NCBI GenBank assembly: GCA_903904635.1
Contig: CAIVDH010000406.1
Coordinates: forward strand, 1-6,144
Length of the DNA stretch: 6,144 bases
DNA from: an uncultured Burkholderiales bacterium
GTDB lineage: Bacteria; Pseudomonadota; Gammaproteobacteria; Burkholderiales; Burkholderiaceae_D
Direction of reading: 5' to 3'
Shown here one piece after another: positions 1-6,007 of the stretch. A model generated the notes under the pieces. It was given only the letters and a program-made list of their open reading frames with translations, had not been told where the DNA came from and made no database searches. Positions within the stretch are counted from its first letter, which is position 1; the number at the start of each line of letters is the position of its first letter. Made by a program: the position numbers and the translations under genes.

Positions 1-27
1 AATTCGACTTGAGTTAACGATGATTTC

Positions 28-210
28 ATGAGCATTTGTGATAATTGTGAGAAGGTATTTATCTGCGGCCTCCTGGAGGGGGATCCGGCTATGGCTTGTT
101 GGTGCACGCAGTTACCGGCTTTGCCGCTACACAAACTGGGACTGACCAGCCCGCGCTGCTATTGCCCGGATTGTCTGCTTACACTGACCAATTCTGTTGA
201 AGCATCTTAG
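28..210 (+). CDS. Cysteine-rich CWC family protein
   Basis: A 60-residue protein with eight cysteines: C4-x2-C7, C13, C24-W-C26 and C44-x-C46-x2-C49. The CWC triplet followed by a Leu/Pro-rich stretch (LPALPL, 29-34) and the terminal CYCPDC motif match the small proteobacterial Cys_rich_CWC family (recalled as Pfam PF14375), which has no established function. The paired cysteines suggest structural zinc or another metal; that is inference. There is no signal peptide or membrane segment, so it is probably cytosolic. The ATG at 28 is the first start after an in-frame TGA at 10-12, so the gene is complete even though it lies at the window edge. No clear Shine-Dalgarno is visible. It converges on the SPOR gene with only 5 bp between stop codons and no visible terminator hairpin. 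The family call is fairly sure; the function is unknown. Confidence 0.85.
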   Translation: MSICDNCEKVFICGLLEGDPAMACWCTQLPALPLHKLGLTSPRCYCPDCLLTLTNSVEAS

Positions 211-215
211 TTTCC

Positions 216-854
216 TCATTCGCAGGCCCGAATCACTACCCCGGGGAATTTCACGAGAATCTCCTCCAATCCTTGTCGCGCATCAGGCTCAAGGCCCAGC
301 AAACGATAAGCAGTCCGCGTAAAAGTCATAGGATATTGTTCGATACGAACATCGGCCGCACCCACTCTTTGCGCATGCTCCAGTTGCGCCTTTGCCGCCT
401 CTTTGCTGCTGAATATCCCCAGTGACAACCCCCAGCGACGTGGCGACTTATCCTCAATCACGTGTATATCCTCGAATCCCAGTTCGCGCAGGCGAGCCAG
501 CTGCTGCAAGGCTGCAGCCTGCCCTTTTTTTTGTGGTGGCAAAAAAACCATGTAAGTGCCCAGCTCTTCTACTGCACGTTTTTGCGGCAATACAGGCAGC
601 TTGAGTTGCGCCAGCTGGGTTTCAAAAACCATGACAGTCTGTTTGTTGAAATTGCCCACCTCTATGCAGGGTAACGCAGCCGGCGGCTTCAATCGAGCAG
701 CTTCAGGCAGCAGTTTGATGCGCTCTGTATGCACTTGCTGATTTAGCCGGTCGGGCTCATGGCCGGCGCTATTCCAGGGCGCAAAGCCAGAGAAAAACAG
801 CCCCAATAGCATCAGATTAGCCAGCAACAGCAGCCCGAAGAAAAATTTCGTCAT
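216..854 (-). CDS. Membrane-anchored SPOR domain protein
   Basis: A 212-residue protein with one N-terminal membrane segment (about residues 4-24, Leu/Phe-rich, preceded by a Lys), then a periplasmic part. SPOR domains bind peptidoglycan stripped of stem peptides, typically at the division septum. SPOR-like elements seen here are CIEVGNF (63-69), YMVFLPP (101-107) followed by a Leu/Ala-rich helix ending RLRELGFEDIHV, and WGLSLGIFSSKEAA (141-154) followed by a second helix ending GAADVRIEQY. The tail at 178-211 has the same rhythm. The protein is far shorter than FtsN and lacks a long Pro/Gln linker. Its ATG overlaps the coaX stop codon (ATGA), with a weak GGAG 11 nt upstream inside coaX, so translation is probably coupled to coaX. 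A SPOR gene after birA-coaX is recalled as a common betaproteobacterial arrangement. The only cysteines are C63 and C211. The exact role in division or wall synthesis is not known. Confidence 0.85.
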   Translation of the reverse strand: MTKFFFGLLLLANLMLLGLFFSGFAPWNSAGHEPDRLNQQVHTERIKLLPEAARLKPPAALPCIEVGNFNKQTVMVFETQLAQLKLPVLPQKRAVEELGTYMVFLPPQKKGQAAALQQLARLRELGFEDIHVIEDKSPRRWGLSLGIFSSKEAAKAQLEHAQRVGAADVRIEQYPMTFTRTAYRLLGLEPDARQGLEEILVKFPGVVIRACE

Positions 855-1603
855 GTTGCCGCTGGCTCCAGGGCACTGGCTGCCAGGCCAATTAAAACCA
901 GATTATCTATTTGCTCACATGGCATGGGTAAATGCGGCGCAATAAATCTGGCCGCGCCACCAGAGAGTATGCACAACTCAGCCTTGCCATTGCGATTTTC
1001 CAGCGCGCGACAAATCGCGCCAACCTGCGCATTGATGCAGCCACTGATGATCGCTTCTTGCGTATTGTCTGCAAATGAATCAGCGAATTTCACCTCTGTG
1101 ACGGCTGGCAGACCGGCTGTATTGACAGCCAGTGAACGAGCCATGGTTGCCAGGCCTGGCAGTATCATCCCGCCGATAAAATTGCCCTGTTCATCAAGCG
1201 CATCGATAGTGGTCGCTGTGCCGCATGTGACCACAAGCAAGGACTGGCGTGGGTACAGATAATGCGCAGCTATCAGTGCGGCGAAACGGTCGCAACCCAG
1301 TTGCTGTGGCTGGCGATAGCCATTGCGTATGCCAGCGCGTAGCAGCGAAGAAGCAAACCATTGCAACGCAGAGTCTGGCAAGCTCAAGCTACCGACTAAC
1401 TGCACCAGTTGCGCCGCAATCGCCTCACCCGCGACATTCGAAATCAGGCAACGGTCAATTGCATATGCGTGCCACTGCTCGGCCAGTGTACCCATATCGG
1501 CATGCGTAACCGAGCCGGCTGCAAACCAGTCGCCGATGGGCTGCCCTGTTTTTTGCAGCGCCCATTTAATGCGCGTATTGCCAGCATCAATCAGCAGCAG
1601 CAT
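851..1603 (-). CDS. coaX: Type III pantothenate kinase (CoaX/Baf)
   Basis: Phosphorylates pantothenate to 4'-phosphopantothenate with ATP, the first step of CoA synthesis, in the cytosol. Type III enzymes need a monovalent cation and are not feedback-inhibited by CoA (family knowledge). Using the ATG at 1603 the protein has 250 residues, the usual length. Motifs seen are the ASKHA-fold phosphate loop DAGNTRIKWA (D6), Y96-RQPQQLGCDR-106 with the expected catalytic Asp at D105, TCGTATTID (126-134), GGMILPG (144-150) and the C-terminal LSGGAARF (213-220). A longer reading frame opens at 1717, but the conserved N-terminus begins at Met 1603, which is preceded by GAGGA with 5-nt spacing, so the shorter start is preferred. 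It overlaps the birA end by 17 bp and the SPOR start by 4 bp. The Bordetella homologue is known as Bvg accessory factor (Baf). No key residue appears to be missing. Confidence 0.95.
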   Translation of the reverse strand: MLLLIDAGNTRIKWALQKTGQPIGDWFAAGSVTHADMGTLAEQWHAYAIDRCLISNVAGEAIAAQLVQLVGSLSLPDSALQWFASSLLRAGIRNGYRQPQQLGCDRFAALIAAHYLYPRQSLLVVTCGTATTIDALDEQGNFIGGMILPGLATMARSLAVNTAGLPAVTEVKFADSFADNTQEAIISGCINAQVGAICRALENRNGKAELCILSGGAARFIAPHLPMPCEQIDNLVLIGLAASALEPAAT

Positions 1604-2456
1604 GATTTTCCTCGAAAGACTGCTTACGCAAAGAGACATCACCGGCCGTAATGGCGATGCACCCCGGTTGAGAATCTGCCGTCTCAAGTAGCAAACAGCC
1701 GCTCTCGTCGATGCCACGCGCGATTCCCTGATGCAGCAACTGACCTGCTTCTAAAATCATGACGGGCATATCAGCGTGCGCATGCAATCGCTGCCAGCGC
1801 GCAGCAAATGGGGCAAGCCCTTCGCGCTCAAATTGCGGCAAGTCTGCTGCCAATGCGTCAGCCAATGCAGCGAGCAGCGCATTACGGTCTATTGCGCCGC
1901 CACCCAGCGCGGCAATTTCACTACCGACGGCAGCACTGAGCGCAGCATTCTTATGAATATTGATACCCACACCGATAATGGCCCAGATTTTTTGATCGGC
2001 ATCACCCTTATTTCGCGCGCTTGCCGTTTCTATCAGTATGCCGCCCAACTTGGCGCCGTCTTTTAATAAATCATTCGGCCATTTCAGTTGCACAGGCCAG
2101 CCACGTATAGCCAGCGTCTCAGCCAGCACCACACCGATGACTAATGACAAACCTGTTAATTTTGTTATGGGAAGATTAAAGCGCCAGGCCAGAGAAAAGC
2201 ACAAACTTTGCGCACCGGCAGATTGCCAGCTACGACCAGCACGACCCCGGCCGGCTGTCTGATGCTCTGCCGCGAGCAAAACCGGCAGCGACAGCTGCTG
2301 CAGCCGCGCGCGCAAATCGGCATTGGTGGAGCCGGTTGCGTCCACCACTTCGATGACCAGCCCGCGACTGGCCGCAGCGGACTGGCTGGCAATTAATGCA
2401 GCGTTTAACTCGGCGTCTAATCCCGCAATTTCAGACGCATCAAAATGAGAATTCAT
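1587..2456 (-). CDS. birA: Biotin--[acetyl-CoA carboxylase] ligase
   Basis: Makes biotinyl-5'-AMP and transfers biotin to the lysine of the biotin carboxyl carrier protein of acetyl-CoA carboxylase. With the start at 2456 it has 289 residues. Motifs seen are GSTN (42-45), the biotin/adenylate loop GRGRAGRSW (69-77), KWPND (125-129) followed by KLGGILIE, GVGIN (162-166), and a C-terminal SH3-like domain ending in GDVSLR. Only about 30 residues precede the catalytic domain, so the winged-helix DNA-binding domain of E. coli BirA is absent. This is a class I ligase that should not act as a biotin-operon repressor. The start is uncertain: ATGs at 2456 and 2465 are both possible, neither has a good Shine-Dalgarno, and the open frame runs back to 2561. 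It overlaps coaX by 17 bp, so the pair, and the SPOR gene after it, are probably one operon. Confidence 0.93.
   Translation of the reverse strand: MNSHFDASEIAGLDAELNAALIASQSAAASRGLVIEVVDATGSTNADLRARLQQLSLPVLLAAEHQTAGRGRAGRSWQSAGAQSLCFSLAWRFNLPITKLTGLSLVIGVVLAETLAIRGWPVQLKWPNDLLKDGAKLGGILIETASARNKGDADQKIWAIIGVGINIHKNAALSAAVGSEIAALGGGAIDRNALLAALADALAADLPQFEREGLAPFAARWQRLHAHADMPVMILEAGQLLHQGIARGIDESGCLLLETADSQPGCIAITAGDVSLRKQSFEENHAAAD
1609..1613 (-). promoter_or_regulatory. coaX ribosome binding site
   Basis: On the minus strand GAGGA is followed by 5 nt (AAATC) and then the ATG at 1603-1601. It lies inside the 3' end of birA. This is the best Shine-Dalgarno in the minus-strand cluster and decides the coaX start over the longer frame that opens at 1717. 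Confidence 0.75.
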
Positions 2457-2581
2457 GGCCTGCATTGTATCGGCATGGAGGCGGCATGGGGTAGGCAGAT
2501 ATACAGACCATGCACCTATCCGGGCTGCGGAATTTTTCCAAATTGGCGCCGCCGGTAGCAAACTCCCTTAAACTGGCAGCT
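2457..2581. promoter_or_regulatory. Divergent intergenic region, birA / vanZ-like
   Basis: About 125 bp separates the likely start codons of the two divergent genes, so promoters for both operons should lie here. I could not identify a convincing -35/-10 pair in either direction; TAAACT at 2569-2574 with TTGGCG at 2543-2548 has a 20-nt spacer, which is too long. Two structural signals are visible: a direct repeat CGGCATGG at 2471-2478 and 2482-2489 (11-bp period), and overlapping small palindromes at 2529-2550. Longer alternative starts of birA (to 2561) and of the vanZ-like gene (2510) would make the two genes overlap head to head, which is a reason to prefer the shorter starts. Confidence 0.5.
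2471..2489. repeat. Direct repeat CGGCATGG x2
   Basis: Two exact copies of CGGCATGG at 2471-2478 and 2482-2489, separated by AGG, giving a period of 11 bp, about one helical turn. The pair lies just upstream of the birA start. It could be a regulator site on one DNA face or a chance repeat. The pair is visible; the function is inference. Confidence 0.5.
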
Positions 2582-3745
2582 ATGTCTGACCAAGCATTCC
2601 CAACTACGATACCTGATCGGTCGATATCTACCCTGGCAGGCACCACTGCGGGTAAAGCATCGGCATCGGTTCGTATTACCTTGCTAATTTACGGCCTGCT
2701 GGTGGTCTATGCCAGCTGGTATCCGCTTTCAGGATGGCGCGATAACGGGCTGGCACCGTGGGCTTATCTGGCCGACCGCATGCCGCGTTACTGGACCTGG
2801 TTTGATCTCATCGTCAACGTAATCGGCTACATGCCGCTCGGTGCGCTGGCAGTTCTGGCTTTTTATCCTTTGCTGCGTGGACGCTGGGCTATTGTCATTA
2901 CAGCCACGGCCGGCATTCTGCTCGCAGCGCTGATGGAATCAGGTCAAACCTATTTGCCCTCGCGCGTACCCAGCAACCTCGATTTGCTCACCAACACGCT
3001 GGGCATTATCAGCGGCGCTGTGGCGGGCAATTGGATGCGGCGCCAGTTCCTGGAACAAAGTCGTCTGCGCGCCATACGTGACCACTGGTTTTCTGATCAG
3101 GCTAGTCGGGGTCTGATCGTGGCGGGGTTATGGCCGCTGGCACAAATTTACCCGCAGGCTTATCTGTTTGGGCATGGGCAGCTTTTGCCCGTCATATCTG
3201 GCTGGCTCTCTGCCTGGACCGACACGCCGATTGATCTGGGCCAGCTGCTATGGAATGAATACAGTGTCAGCGTCGAGCAATATCTGCTGGCCGAAGTCCT
3301 CATCACGGCATGCTGCATGACAGGAGCAGTTTTGACATTGTTATGCCAAATGCGTGGTGAAGCCCCTAAATATTTACTGGCATTTTTATTAATGGCCGCC
3401 GCCATCATCGTCAAGACCATGGCACATGCCATACTATTTACGCCAGACAATGCCTTTACATGGCTAACACCTAGCGCGATAAGCGGCCTGCTGATCGGCG
3501 CCATCATGCTGGGCGGCTTGTCACTGGCGCCAGCATTGGCACAGCGGCGCGCGGCAATTTCTGCGCTAATAATCTGCCTGCTGATACTTAATATGGCACC
3601 AGCCAATCCCTATTTTTTATCAACACTGCAAGACTGGACGCAGGGCAAATTTCTCAACTTCAATGGTGCGGCGCACTTGCTCTCTCTTTGCTGGCCATTT
3701 TTTGCGCTCTGGTTCCTGACACATAAAACCCACAGAGCAGAATGA
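2582..3745 (+). CDS. VanZ-family polytopic membrane protein
   Basis: A 387-residue integral membrane protein. The VanZ-like core is at residues 75-146: DLIVNVIGYMPLGAL, then ESGQTYLPSRVPSNLDLLTNT leading into GIISG. VanZ was named for low-level teicoplanin resistance, but most chromosomal homologues have no known function. About ten hydrophobic segments are visible, near residues 31-48, 77-97, 103-119, 133-150, 176-195, 234-256, 263-285, 296-318, 323-339 and 362-380. It is more than twice the length of the original VanZ, so the C-terminal half is an extra polytopic domain. The start at 2582 (MSDQAF) is preferred over 2510 because it keeps the divergent promoter free and the first 24 codons of the longer form look non-conserved; no strong Shine-Dalgarno settles it. 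It leads the plus-strand gene series. The family is fairly sure; the function is unknown. Confidence 0.82.
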   Translation: MSDQAFPTTIPDRSISTLAGTTAGKASASVRITLLIYGLLVVYASWYPLSGWRDNGLAPWAYLADRMPRYWTWFDLIVNVIGYMPLGALAVLAFYPLLRGRWAIVITATAGILLAALMESGQTYLPSRVPSNLDLLTNTLGIISGAVAGNWMRRQFLEQSRLRAIRDHWFSDQASRGLIVAGLWPLAQIYPQAYLFGHGQLLPVISGWLSAWTDTPIDLGQLLWNEYSVSVEQYLLAEVLITACCMTGAVLTLLCQMRGEAPKYLLAFLLMAAAIIVKTMAHAILFTPDNAFTWLTPSAISGLLIGAIMLGGLSLAPALAQRRAAISALIICLLILNMAPANPYFLSTLQDWTQGKFLNFNGAAHLLSLCWPFFALWFLTHKTHRAE

Positions 3746-3806
3746 ACGCATGGATAGTGCGGTGTATCATGCAGGCCACCGCTTCAACCTAGACTACGGA
3801 TATGCA

Positions 3807-4124
3807 ATGAAAGATGAACCTTACTTCAAACATCATGTATTTTTCTGCATCAATGAGCGTGATGATGGCCGTGCCTGCTGCGCCGATCGCGGCGCCAAGG
3901 CTGCGCAAGAACATGCAAAGCGTCGCTTGAAAACACTGGACCTGAATGGCCCGGGGAAAATACGCGTCAATAAAGCCGGCTGCCTGGACCGTTGCGAAGA
4001 AGGTCCTGTGCTGGTGGTTTATCCGGAAGGCACCTGGTACACCTATGTAGATGAACAAGACATAGATGAAATCGTCGATGTACATCTGGTGGGCGGCAAA
4101 ATTGTAGAGCGTTTGAAAATCTGA
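3807..4124 (+). CDS. Thioredoxin-like [2Fe-2S] ferredoxin
   Basis: A 105-residue protein matching the thioredoxin-fold [2Fe-2S] ferredoxins (COG3411 type, related to Aquifex Fd4 and Shethna-type proteins). Conserved parts seen are KHHVFFC (8-14), GRACC (21-25), RVNKAGCLDRCEEGP (53-67), VVYPEGTWYTYV (70-81) and a C-terminal HLVGGKIVERL. Cluster ligands should be C14, C24 or C25, C59 and C63. It is presumably a cytosolic electron carrier; its redox partner is not evident. An ATG at 3750 would add 19 residues, but the family normally begins a few residues before the HHVFFC segment. The ATG at 3807, with GGA 6 nt upstream, fits better. It follows the vanZ-like gene by 61 bp and precedes the hydrolase by 17 bp, so co-transcription is likely. 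The family is confident; the physiological role is not established. Confidence 0.9.
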   Translation: MKDEPYFKHHVFFCINERDDGRACCADRGAKAAQEHAKRRLKTLDLNGPGKIRVNKAGCLDRCEEGPVLVVYPEGTWYTYVDEQDIDEIVDVHLVGGKIVERLKI

Positions 4125-4141
4125 ATACAACCGTCGCCGAC

Positions 4142-4768
4142 ATGAACGCGCAAACGCAAACATTTTTCATCAACGGGTCAGCGGGCGCGCTCGAATGCAA
4201 ACTGGACCTGCCCTCTGAGGACGCGCCGCGCGGCATTGCTTTAGTTGCCCATCCACATCCGCTCTATGGCGGCACCATGGACAACAAAGTCGCGCAGACC
4301 CTGGCACGTACTTTCGTCGCGCTCGGCTATGCCAGTGCGCGCATGAATTTTCGTGGCGTGGGTGCATCCGAAGGCACACATGATGCGGGTAATGGCGAAA
4401 CCGATGACATGCTAGCCTTACATCAACATATGTTGGCTAATTATCCGGGACTGCCTGTTGCCTTATCGGGTTTTTCTTTTGGTACTGTTGTGCAGGCAAG
4501 GTTGCAGCAACGATTAACTGCCGATGGCGCAGCTGCAGAAAGACTGGCGCTGATTGGCACGGCTGCGGGCAAATGGACACTACCCGATGTACCCGCCAAC
4601 ACGATACTGATACATGGTGAACAAGATGACACCATCGCGCTTACCGATGTCATGGACTGGGCGCGCCCGCAAGATCTGCCTGTGCTGGTCATACCCGGCG
4701 CCGATCATTTTTTTCATCGCAAACTGCATCACATCAAGCAACTCGTTACCGCACTCTGGCATCGCTAA
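4142..4768 (+). CDS. Small alpha/beta hydrolase (COG2945 type)
   Basis: A 208-residue cytosolic alpha/beta-hydrolase. The long signature HPHPLYGGTMDNKV (37-50), MNFRGVGASEG (68-78) and GNGETDD (83-89) is typical of the COG2945 family. The nucleophile elbow is GFSFG (110-114) with S112. The acid is probably D162 in HGEQDD (158-163), and the base is H189 in GADHFFH. The triad is complete, so an active serine esterase or hydrolase is expected, but the substrate is unknown. It is at the short end for alpha/beta hydrolases and lacks a large cap domain, as is usual for this family. There is no signal peptide. The ATG at 4142 lies 17 bp after the ferredoxin stop with no obvious Shine-Dalgarno, which suggests translation coupled to the upstream gene. 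Confidence 0.9.
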   Translation: MNAQTQTFFINGSAGALECKLDLPSEDAPRGIALVAHPHPLYGGTMDNKVAQTLARTFVALGYASARMNFRGVGASEGTHDAGNGETDDMLALHQHMLANYPGLPVALSGFSFGTVVQARLQQRLTADGAAAERLALIGTAAGKWTLPDVPANTILIHGEQDDTIALTDVMDWARPQDLPVLVIPGADHFFHRKLHHIKQLVTALWHR

Positions 4769-4800
4769 AAATAAATAATCATTACGTCTGTGCCATGAAC

Positions 4801-4828
4801 TTGCGCTTACTTATACAGCCAATACAAT
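4801..4828 (+). promoter_or_regulatory. Putative sigma70 promoter for the dac gene
   Basis: TTGCGC (4801-4806), a 16-nt spacer, and TACAAT (4823-4828) lie in the 76-bp gap before the carboxypeptidase ATG at 4845. The -10 matches consensus at five of six positions and the -35 at three of six. The gap begins with an AT-rich stretch (4767-4785). Transcription would start near 4835, leaving a very short leader of about 10 nt, with no Shine-Dalgarno visible. It is the best promoter-like match in the window but remains unproven. Confidence 0.4.
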
Positions 4829-4844
4829 TTAACGCGATTCATTC

Positions 4845-5987
4845 ATGAAGAATTTTTTCACCGCCTGTACATTGTTATTGCTGCTAACTACAGCATCAGC
4901 ACAGTCATTGCCCGCGCCTGCAATTGCAGCGCGTTCATGGCTGCTGCTAGACGTGAACAGTAATCAGGTGTTGGCTGCCCACGATGCGGATGCGCGCATA
5001 GAGCCGGCATCTCTTACAAAAATCATGACGGCTTATCTGGTATTTGCTGCGATCAAACAAGATAAGCTAGAACTCAATCAGATGGTCAAGGTTTCATCCA
5101 ACGCATGGAAAGTAAATGGCGATGGTTCTCGGATGTTTATTGATCCGGCGATGTCTGTCAGCATTCATGATCTGTTGTATGGACTGATTGTACAGTCGGG
5201 TAATGATGCAGCTGTCGCACTGGCAGAATCTGTGTCCGGAAAAGAAAGTGACTTTGTCGAACTGATGAACCGGGAAGCCGTACGCATGGGCTTAAATGGC
5301 ACACACTTTGCAAACTCGCATGGGCAATCCAGTACCGATCATTATTCAACTGCGCGTGACTTGTCCGTTCTTGCCTCACGCCTGATTGCAAATTTCCCTG
5401 AACTGTACAAAATTTATTCAGTCAAAAATTTTACCTACAATAAAATTAATCAGCCCAACCGCAATCGCCTGTTATGGATGGATGCCACGGTTGATGGAAT
5501 GAAAACCGGGTACACCACTGCCGCTGGTTTTTGTCTGATTGCGACCGCTCAACGACTAAACGGAAACAGCGAACGACGCCTGATCTCGGTCATACTGGGT
5601 GCAGATTCAGATACGGCGCGAGCGCAAGAAAGTCAGAAACTGCTCAACTGGGGCTTTTTGAATTTTGATTTGGTAAAAATATATGAAAAAGATCAGGCGA
5701 TCATCACGCCTTCAGTTTGGAAAGGCTCGCAACGCGAGATACGACTAGGCTTTGATCGTGATGTTTATGTGACTATACCGCGCGGTATGGCCAAACGCAT
5801 AAAGCCAGTAGTAGAACGCCCAGATCCCATCGTGGCACCGATTGCGCTATACAGCCGGGTGGGCATATTAAAAATTATGATTGATGGAAAAGTTATCAAT
5901 ACGATGCCGTTACAGGCATTAGACCAGGTAAAGCCGGCAACAATTTTTGGCCTCATGCTTGACTCAATAAGATTATTTTTCCAGTAA
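4845..5987 (+). CDS. dacC: D-alanyl-D-alanine carboxypeptidase (PBP5/6 family)
   Basis: Removes the terminal D-Ala from peptidoglycan pentapeptides in the periplasm (peptidase family S11, class C low-molecular-mass PBP). The 380-residue length is typical of PBP5/6. A signal peptide is clear: MKNFF, a hydrophobic core, then an ASA-Q site after residue 19. Catalytic motifs are all present: S56-LTK-59 (nucleophile S56, K59), S118-G-N120 and K220-TG-222. Residues from about 275 to 355 fit the C-terminal beta domain. The last about 15 residues (TIFGLMLDSIRLFFQ) form the amphipathic helix that anchors PBP5/6 to the inner membrane's outer face. It lies 76 bp after the hydrolase gene behind a possible own promoter, and 20 bp before the ybeD-type gene. 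The symbol dacC versus dacA cannot be settled from sequence; the enzyme class is secure. Confidence 0.95.
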   Translation: MKNFFTACTLLLLLTTASAQSLPAPAIAARSWLLLDVNSNQVLAAHDADARIEPASLTKIMTAYLVFAAIKQDKLELNQMVKVSSNAWKVNGDGSRMFIDPAMSVSIHDLLYGLIVQSGNDAAVALAESVSGKESDFVELMNREAVRMGLNGTHFANSHGQSSTDHYSTARDLSVLASRLIANFPELYKIYSVKNFTYNKINQPNRNRLLWMDATVDGMKTGYTTAAGFCLIATAQRLNGNSERRLISVILGADSDTARAQESQKLLNWGFLNFDLVKIYEKDQAIITPSVWKGSQREIRLGFDRDVYVTIPRGMAKRIKPVVERPDPIVAPIALYSRVGILKIMIDGKVINTMPLQALDQVKPATIFGLMLDSIRLFFQ

Positions 5988-5993
5988 AAAAAC

Positions 5994-5997
5994 AGGA
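5994..5997 (+). promoter_or_regulatory. Ribosome binding site of the DUF493 gene
   Basis: AGGA lies 10 nt before the ATG at 6008, in the 20-bp gap after the carboxypeptidase stop. The spacing is slightly long but the match is good, and it supports that ATG as the start of the truncated gene at the window edge. Confidence 0.5.
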
Positions 5998-6007
5998 TCA
6001 GCGCAAT

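Noticed and set aside
190..240. Bidirectional terminator between the convergent CWC and SPOR genes
   Set aside because: I looked for a GC-rich hairpin with a T-run in the 5-bp gap and its flanks and found none.
924..1691. Plus-strand open frames of about 80-120 codons opposite coaX and birA
   Set aside because: They are antisense to genes with complete family motifs, and their translations are low-complexity Ser/Ala/Arg-rich without recognisable domains.
1604..1717. N-terminal extension of CoaX by 38 residues
   Set aside because: The added residues are unlike the family, lie within birA, and the internal ATG at 1603 has a strong Shine-Dalgarno and begins the conserved domain directly.
3160..3606. 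Minus-strand 148-codon open frame opposite the vanZ-like gene
   Set aside because: It lies wholly within a recognised membrane-protein gene and its translation resembles no family; it is probably a by-product of codon bias.
3742..3792. A 16-codon frame starting ATGA at the vanZ-like stop and ending before the ferredoxin start
   Set aside because: It has no Shine-Dalgarno and no recognisable product. It could be a leader peptide coupling the two genes, but the overlap may be chance.
3750..3806. N-terminal extension of the ferredoxin by 19 residues
   Set aside because: The family starts just before the HHVFFC segment; the extension has no conserved feature and no better ribosome binding site.
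4769..4800. Rho-independent terminator after the alpha/beta hydrolase gene
   Set aside because: The stretch is AT-rich but no stem-loop followed by a T-run is visible, so read-through into the carboxypeptidase gene is possible.
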